Shown here: positions 58,101 to 64,000 of the stretch, piece by piece
Layout: the number at the start of each line of letters is the position of its first letter
How positions within the stretch are numbered: the first letter of the stretch is position 1
Source of the DNA: Davidsoniella eucalypti
Lineage: Eukaryota; Ascomycota; Sordariomycetes; Microascales; Ceratocystidaceae
DNA length: 64,000 nt
Direction of reading: 5' to 3'
Assembly (NCBI GenBank): GCA_004009845.1
Contig: RMBW01000015.1
Coordinates: 186,001-250,000 of the forward strand
Translations under genes and position numbers: made by a program
The notes under the pieces: generated by a model
Databases searched by the model: none
The model's input: only the letters and a program-made list of their open reading frames with translations
What the model was told of the DNA's origin: nothing

Positions 58101-58641
58101 CCACAAACCTAGTCTCAAGTTATATGGTTCTGGTCGGTAGATGCATCATCATGTGTAAAGCTATAGCATCAATAATTACACGCAAGTTATGTTGTAAAGC
58201 CAGAGAGACATGTTACTATCTTGCCATTCAATACTACTGCAAAAAGGATACACCACCTTTGAAAGGAGCACTACAGCTGCACTATGAGGGCGTTACCATC
58301 GGATGAGATCACATAATGCACAGAGCCGTAGATGATCACTATAGTCGAGACGATTTAACGGCCAAGGTCTGATACTACGTGTTCTTAAATTGTAGTGTAT
58401 TTGACTGCTGTGCATCTACGGTCATGATTATGTATAGACGTAAAGACGGCACACAGTGAAGATGGAGGAGTGCATATAGATGACAGAAAGCTAATAAAAA
58501 CATGGAACCGTAAAGTCTTCAATCGGGACGAACATAAGCAGAGTAAAGACGACGTTGCGACGTGAAATGGGAGGGATGAATGGGGCAGCAAAGCTAAATG
58601 GGGGTATCATGTAGAAGATGGAAGAGAATGCGCTAGTTCAC
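55186..58641. other. 3.5 kb non-coding upstream of Cys-rich gene C
   Basis: Promoter side of gene C and 3' flank of Apm4. Short frames only; a G9 run near 57293-57302. Nothing else recognised. Confidence 0.45.
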
Positions 58642-60079
58642 TCAGAATCTATAGTACGTTGTTAGTCACGAGATACACGTTACATAGCGGTAGTTACAGA
58701 GGTACGTACCTTATCTCATAAGAACCAGCGCGAGTCATGTATCTAACCCATTTGACACTGCTATAATTACTCTTCTCAAACACCTTTAGGTATCGTACAA
58801 GCAGGCCAGAACTAGTGAACATGAGAAGACTGAAGTTCATGCTTAGAGGCGGTCTCGACCATGCTTTTTGAGTAGTCATGGCAGACAACTGGGCTTCTGC
58901 GCTCAGCACATATTCGCTCTGGCCGGCAAACCGTGCGATCTTCCACACAATCACATTTTCTGAAGGTTCATACTTGGCCTTGCCCTGGGTTGCCCGCTCG
59001 ATGATTTTAGCAGTGTTGAGGGGAGTGGGAATCTTGATGATCACGTTTGTAGCGAATAGCTTTGGTCCAAAGTTGGCCTTGACGCCGATGCTATATTCTA
59101 CCTTGGTCTTGCCGACTTCGTTAACAATGGCATGAACCTTGAAAGGGAGATTGACATTTTCAGTTGCTCGATAGCGCATAAGCTCGAATTCGCCATCTGG
59201 GGGTACGAAGCTGATAATGCGGTCGGCGTCGAACTTTCCCAGCTTGACGCACTGGTGGAATTGGCAGTCCTCTAGCGTGACACTGCCAGCGGCAGCCTTG
59301 GTAGCCTTGGACCCCATGCGGTTTCCACTAGGCATTCCTAGGGCATCACTATCTAGTAGTAGGCGATCGTTTAGGCCGAATTTACACTCCGGTGTACCCG
59401 AAAGGTATGCACGCATAACGATTTGACCGGTAACATCGGCTCTCAAGACAGAGCCTTGGGCTGACATCAAAAGGTTGACATCCTCGATAACGTCTACAAA
59501 GGCTTCGTTCTTGCGGTACTTGACATCTGCCTTGCGCCATGACAGAGCACCGGTAGCTTGCATAGTGATTTTGGCCGAATCTTCCACGGCTCTCTCGGAT
59601 TTAAGACCTTCAGTCGTGATGTACATTTTGAGAGTGTCGGTTTCGGTGTTCTGGGGATATCCGAAGTCGATGATTTCTAGCAGGCGGAGTATATGTTAGT
59701 GGGTTTTCCGAAGCTAGTGTTGATGTTATACATAATGCGCACCATCTAGAAGCTCATAAATCAACACAAAGTTGTTCTTGACAGCTTCCTCGTCAAACTT
59801 TCCGAAATATCCCTTGCCAAGAGCAATCAGTCTATAGAGGAACTCAAAGACCAGGGCGGCGTTGGCATTGCTCTTGGTGATAGCCACCAAGTAGATGTTT
59901 TCCCATTTGACATGGCTGAAGGTCGTGCTGCCCAGCGTCAAGATTGGTGATCGGACCTGCGAATTGGAGATGACCTGGATGCGGAAGACGTCAGCAAGAC
60001 GAGGGCGGCAGTCGTTGCGGAAGGCACGGAAGATAAGGTTCTCGCCCTTCTGGTTGAAGATGAGGATTCCAGAAAGCAT
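58642..60079 (-). CDS. apm4: AP-2 clathrin adaptor complex mu (medium) subunit
   Basis: complement(join(58642..58648,58710..59676,59743..60079)), 436 aa. Intron 1 is 66 nt (TAGATG|GTGCGC, CTAG|AAATC) and joins YELLD to EIIDFGYPQN. Intron 2 is 61 nt and leaves a 7-nt last exon (ATTCTGA) that restores the conserved ending YEIRF-stop. Residues 1-~140 are the longin-like domain (ILIFNQKGENLIFRAFRNDC, LVAITKSNANAALVFEFLYR). Residues ~165-436 are the mu-homology domain that binds YxxPhi cargo (RKNEAFVDVIEDVNLLMSAQ, GTPECKFGLNDRLL, DCQFHQCVKL, FVPPDGEFELMRYR, WKIARFAGQSEYVLSAEAQL). The length matches fungal Apm4. It acts at the plasma membrane in endocytosis. Divergent from arb1. Confidence 0.95.
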
Positions 60080-61161
60080 AGTGGGCAGATTGCGATTGTG
60101 CTATTATGATGTCGTAGGATCGTGGCGGTTCGCTCGGTAATGAGATTTCTTGTCGTTGGTGAAGAATGTCGCGTTTGGGTAAAGCACTGCAAGTTTGCGA
60201 AACGCAATGCGCCTCGATGATGTGGGATTTAAGCGCGAGTAAATCTGCGGTTTTCCGAGATAAGGTCTTTTTTGTAGCTGTGGTGCAGCTCTGGGTTGAG
60301 AAATAGAAAAATCAACGCCTGGTACTCGGTCAAGGTCCAGCAATCCGATCACGAACAGGGCCAAATTTATTCAAATCACTAGATAGCAAGCTGTACGAGG
60401 TGCAGGCGAGCAATAATTCAATAAATTGCCAAAGCTCCAAGGGGCATAAGCCAGTATGTCAATATCACGTGCTGGCAGTTACACGTATTATGTAAGTATG
60501 CAACCCTACTCGTGTCAGATTCAGGGTACGTGGCGGCTCAAATATCCTCCCGTCGGATACGATAGGCCGCAAGAAAATTAATCGCACGGAGCTAATCTTT
60601 GCTCACTGAATCTTTCATGCTGACATCATCAGCCACTTCCTCCGGTGTGGCGTACACCTACTGATAAGCTATAACGCTAAAATAACAGCTACTAGCCAAT
60701 AACGTCTTGACATTAAGAAGTTGATTGTTTATCGAGTTTTCACCGCCCCACAGCGCCACAGCTATGGCCAAAACTGTGCAGGAAAAAAGCAGAAATTTAA
60801 GCTGCGCTGATAGACAAAAGTTTTGAGATTTATGACGGGTTTTTTTTTCTTCATAATTCCAAAGAAAGAGTTTCAAGCTCTCCTGTCTGTCTTTTCAGCA
60901 AAGCATTATCTGTCATTAAATTGATTGATATTGACTCCTCCACCCACAATCGTCGTGAGATTTGATTAAGTTGCGCTAGGCCGTTTCTCATTCTCTTTTA
61001 GATTTGCGTCCCACTTTGATCAATTTATCTTGCAGGGCTGTTTATTTGTTACAACCCCTCCATCAAAGTGATAAAAAATCCATAGGCTCAAATTCGAAGC
61101 CTCATTTTCTCAACCACTTTATTACCACACTATCGTCGGGTTTCGACCATAATCATCCAAC
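60080..61161. other. 1.1 kb bidirectional promoter between apm4 and arb1
   Basis: Shared upstream region of two housekeeping genes. The arb1 side is pyrimidine- and A-rich just before the ATG. No gene recognised. Confidence 0.5.
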
Positions 61162-63149
61162 ATGGCTCCTTCTGCTTCCAAGGAAAAGAGATTGGCCAAG
61201 AAGGCCGAGAAGGACGGCAAGGTCTCCAAGACTGCCGCCAAGAAGGCCGCGAAGGCCGCCGCTGAGGCTGCCGGCGAAGACATTCCGGCCACCTCCTCCG
61301 ACAGCATGGATGAAGTCGCCCGCCTTGCTGCTCAAATGGACAAGCACGGTCTGTCTGACCGTGTCACCACCGGTGTTCTGTCCTCCGGCAAGCTCAGTCG
61401 TGACGTCAAGGTTACCTCCACCTCACTAGTCTTCCACGGTCGTGTCCTGATCAACGACGCCACCCTCGAGCTCAACTACGGCCGTCGCTATGGTCTTCTC
61501 GGTGAAAACGGTTGCGGAAAGTCTACTTTCCTCAAGGCTATCGCTGCCCGCGAGTACCCCATCCCTGAACATGTCGATATCTACCTTCTGAACGAAGGTG
61601 CTCCTCCTTCCGATCTTGGTGCCCTTGACTGGGTCGTTACTGAGGCCCAGAACGAGCTGACCCGTCTTGAACTTCTTTCTGAGAAACTGCTGGAAGACGA
61701 GGGACCCGAAAGCCCTGTTCTCATGGAGCTGTACGATGTAAGTTGAATATCTCTAGAGAGTATCAAGCCGCCATATAAATATAAAACTAACATTCGTATC
61801 TCTCACCTCTAGCACATCGACAAGATGGATCCCTCTACCTTCTCCACTCGTGCCTCTTTGATTCTGACTGGTCTGGGTTTCAACAAGCAAACCATCCAAA
61901 AGAAGACCAAGGACATGTCTGGTGGCTGGAGAATGCGTGTCGCTCTGGCCAAGGCTCTGTTCGTTAAGCCCTCTCTTCTGCTTCTTGATGACCCCACTGC
62001 CCATCTGGATCTGGAAGCCTGTGTGTGGCTGGAAGAGTACCTGAAGAAGTGGGAGCGTACCCTGATTCTCGTTTCTCACTCCATGGATTTCCTCAATGGT
62101 GTCTGCTCCAGCATGATCGATATGCGCCAGCGCACCCTTCTATACTACGGTGGTAACTACGACTCTTACGCCAAGACTCGCGCCGAACAAGAGACCAACC
62201 AGATGAAGGCGTACACCAAGCAGCAAGACGAGATTTCCCACATCAAGAAGTTCATTGCTAGCGCCGGTACTTACGCCAACCTAGTGCGCCAGGCCAAGTC
62301 TCGCCAAAAGATTTTGGACAAGATGGAGGCTGATGGTCTCATCGAGCCCGTTGTTGGGGACAGAGTCTTTACTTTCCGTTTCGCCGACGTCGAGAAGCTT
62401 CCCCCACCCGTACTGTCTTTCGACGAGGTCTCTTTCGCCTACTCTGGTAAGGCTGAGGATGATCTGTACAAGTATATCGATCTTGGTTTCGACATGGACT
62501 CCCGTGCCGCTCTGGTCGGTCCCAACGGTGTGGGTAAATCCACCCTGCTTCGCCTGATGACTGGCAAGCTGAGCCCCCGTGAAGGTCGTGTCACTCGCCA
62601 CACTCACCTGAAGCTCGGTATCTACTCTCAGCACAGTGCTGAGCAGCTAGATCTGACCAAGTCTTCTCTAGACTTCGTCCGTGACAAGTACAAGGATGTT
62701 TCTCAGGATTACCAGTACTGGCGCCAGCAGCTGGGCCGTTACGGTCTGACTGGTGAAGCCCAGACTGCTCTGATGGGTACTCTGTCTGAGGGTCAGAAGT
62801 CCCGTATTGTGTTCGCCCTGCTAGCCATTGATGGCCCTAACATGCTGTTGCTGGATGAACCTACCAACGGTCTGGATATTCCTACTATTGACTCCTTGGC
62901 TGATGCTATCAACGCTTTCAGCGGTGGTGTCGTCGTCGTGTCCCACGACTTCCGGTATGTTTTTACTCCTTATTTACTTAATATTTTGAACCTAGTGCTG
63001 ACATATTCATTCTCTTCTATAGTCTTCTGGACAAGATCGCCAAGCAGATTCTTGTATGCGACAACAAGACCATCACGCCTTGGGAAGGCTCCATCTCCAG
63101 CTACAAGAACTACCTGCGCAAGCGCATGATCGACAAGGGTGCTGTGTAA
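61162..63149 (+). CDS. arb1: ABC-F ATPase Arb1 (ribosome biogenesis)
   Basis: join(61162..61737,61813..62954,63023..63149), 614 aa (yeast Arb1 is about 610). Introns of 75 and 68 nt rejoin ELYD to HIDKMDP and SHDFR to LLDKIAKQ. Lys/Ala-rich N-terminus, then two ABC ATPase halves without membrane helices. First half: Walker A GENGCGKST at ~113-121, signature MSGGWRMR at ~227-234, Walker B LLLLDDPT. Second half: Walker A GPNGVGKST, signature LSEGQKSR, Walker B LLLDEPTNGLD. The Asp in the first Walker B (DDPT rather than DEPT) is usual in Arb1. The motif set identifies the ABCF2/Arb1 branch needed for 40S and 60S maturation. Codon choice is strongly C/T-ending at third positions, typical of high expression. 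Confidence 0.97.
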
Positions 63150-64000
63150 AGAGCTGGCAAAAAAATCGAACTTCAAAATTACAGGCATATATCTACTACG
63201 TCTTTCCCTTCTTTTTTTCTCGCTCTTTCTCAGGTGTGGTCTTTTATTCCCTTCACGGCCGTCTTGTACACGTCATGTCTATGTTTTTACACCATGGGTT
63301 CTCTCATATTTCTTCTCTTCAGTGCCTTATACATGCGACCATAATCTTGAGGCCCATCTTATAGGCTGATGATTCGCACCTAAGGGAACTTCAAGATGAC
63401 TTCCTCCTCATCCTCAAGTCTCTTTATCCTTGGGGTTTTCAAAAGGATTTGGTTTAGTCAGGTCCATATCCAAGCATTGAGTATGCAGGGACAATACGAC
63501 TTGTTAACGGTCTAACATGGACAGAAAGATAATATCAACATGACTTTCCAACTTGAATTATGAGAGTCATGTCTCCTCATTTCAAGTTGGGACTTCTTTC
63601 TCATGAAAAAAAGCAGAAGACCTATGTGGTTGTTCCAAACTTGATTGGTCTCTTTTGCTTAGGTTTGGGATTTTATAGATGTTGATGGTATACTTAAAAT
63701 GGATATGTTTGCTTTTTCGTTATATTCTTGTAGAATGAATACAAAAAAAATTACAACTGAAAAACAAAAGTTCAAGATGTCGGATGTCTATTTATTTATC
63801 TATAAAGTAAAACCGCAATTATAACGAGGGCTCGGTTAACCCTACCTTTTGTACCAAAATTCTTAAGGTCTTCTGGGCTTCATACATATAATATGTCACC
63901 TGACAACCTAAATCAAACGATGTTCAAAAATTAACTCTGCGATAAATTAGGAAAAGGCAAATTTCACAAAGCACATAGCTAACTAAGCAGTAAAAACCCG
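63150..64000. other. 3' flank of arb1
   Basis: Pyrimidine-rich 3' UTR-like sequence then AT-rich DNA. A short inverted repeat (TGACTTTCCAACTTGAA / TTCAAGTTGGGAC) near 63541-63593 flanks GAGTCATG-like sequence. No gene seen up to the window end. Confidence 0.45.

Noticed and set aside
1..64000. CRISPR array, prokaryotic operon or phage-like features
   Set aside because: Genes have spliceosomal introns and fungal families; the only regular tandem array is the 43-bp minisatellite without unique spacers.

Overview
The window is nuclear DNA of a filamentous ascomycete (Pezizomycotina). Nearly every recognisable gene is interrupted by short introns (about 50-115 nt, except two of 90 and 227 nt in the YTP1-like gene). 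Most donors are GTAAGT-like and acceptors end in TAG or CAG. The protein set is typical of this group: Sec72, an Ato/Gpr1 acetate transporter, a family-25-like glycosyltransferase and the fungal family often labelled 'geranylgeranyl pyrophosphate synthetase'. I cannot name the species; Eurotiomycetes would fit but is only a guess. Exon joins below were chosen by eye from splice sites, frame and family conservation.

Layout. 1-6.9 kb: the 3' end of a ferric reductase, an intron-bearing tRNA-Thr(AGU), a small Myb-like nuclear protein, the GGPPS-labelled family protein and an acetate transporter. 7-11 kb is non-coding. 11-13 kb: a flavin monooxygenase with an extra N-terminal domain. 14-14.8 kb: a Ser/Thr-rich single-pass membrane protein with a PPxY motif, behind a 4 kb non-coding upstream region. 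18.7-23.9 kb: a divergent pair, the glycosyltransferase and a YTP1-like membrane protein. 24.4-28.9 kb is a transposon graveyard: a broken pogo-type transposase, then a degraded Tad-like LINE holding a Ty3/gypsy fragment and a 43-bp minisatellite ending in G21. 29-30 kb holds an ankyrin-like scrap and a tRNA-like relic. 30.3-36.3 kb: an Alb1-like ribosome biogenesis factor, an MDR reductase, Sec72 and a small unknown protein. 36.4-58.6 kb is extremely gene-poor and holds only three Cys-rich genes, all on the minus strand. 58.6-63.1 kb: the divergent housekeeping genes for AP-2 mu (Apm4) and the ABC-F protein Arb1.

Functionally, ordinary housekeeping genes (Apm4 in endocytosis, Sec72 in ER translocation, Arb1 and probably Alb1 in ribosome biogenesis) flank accessory sequence. 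The most interesting part is the trio of Cys-rich proteins (40.4-41.3, 45.6-45.9 and 54.8-55.2 kb). They share a Met-Cys start and a core W-x-C-C-x-C-G ... C-x-H-x-x-C-x-x-C. They look like dispersed duplicates of one zinc-binding family, separated by kilobases of non-coding DNA, and one has a 16-nt C tract in its 5' leader.
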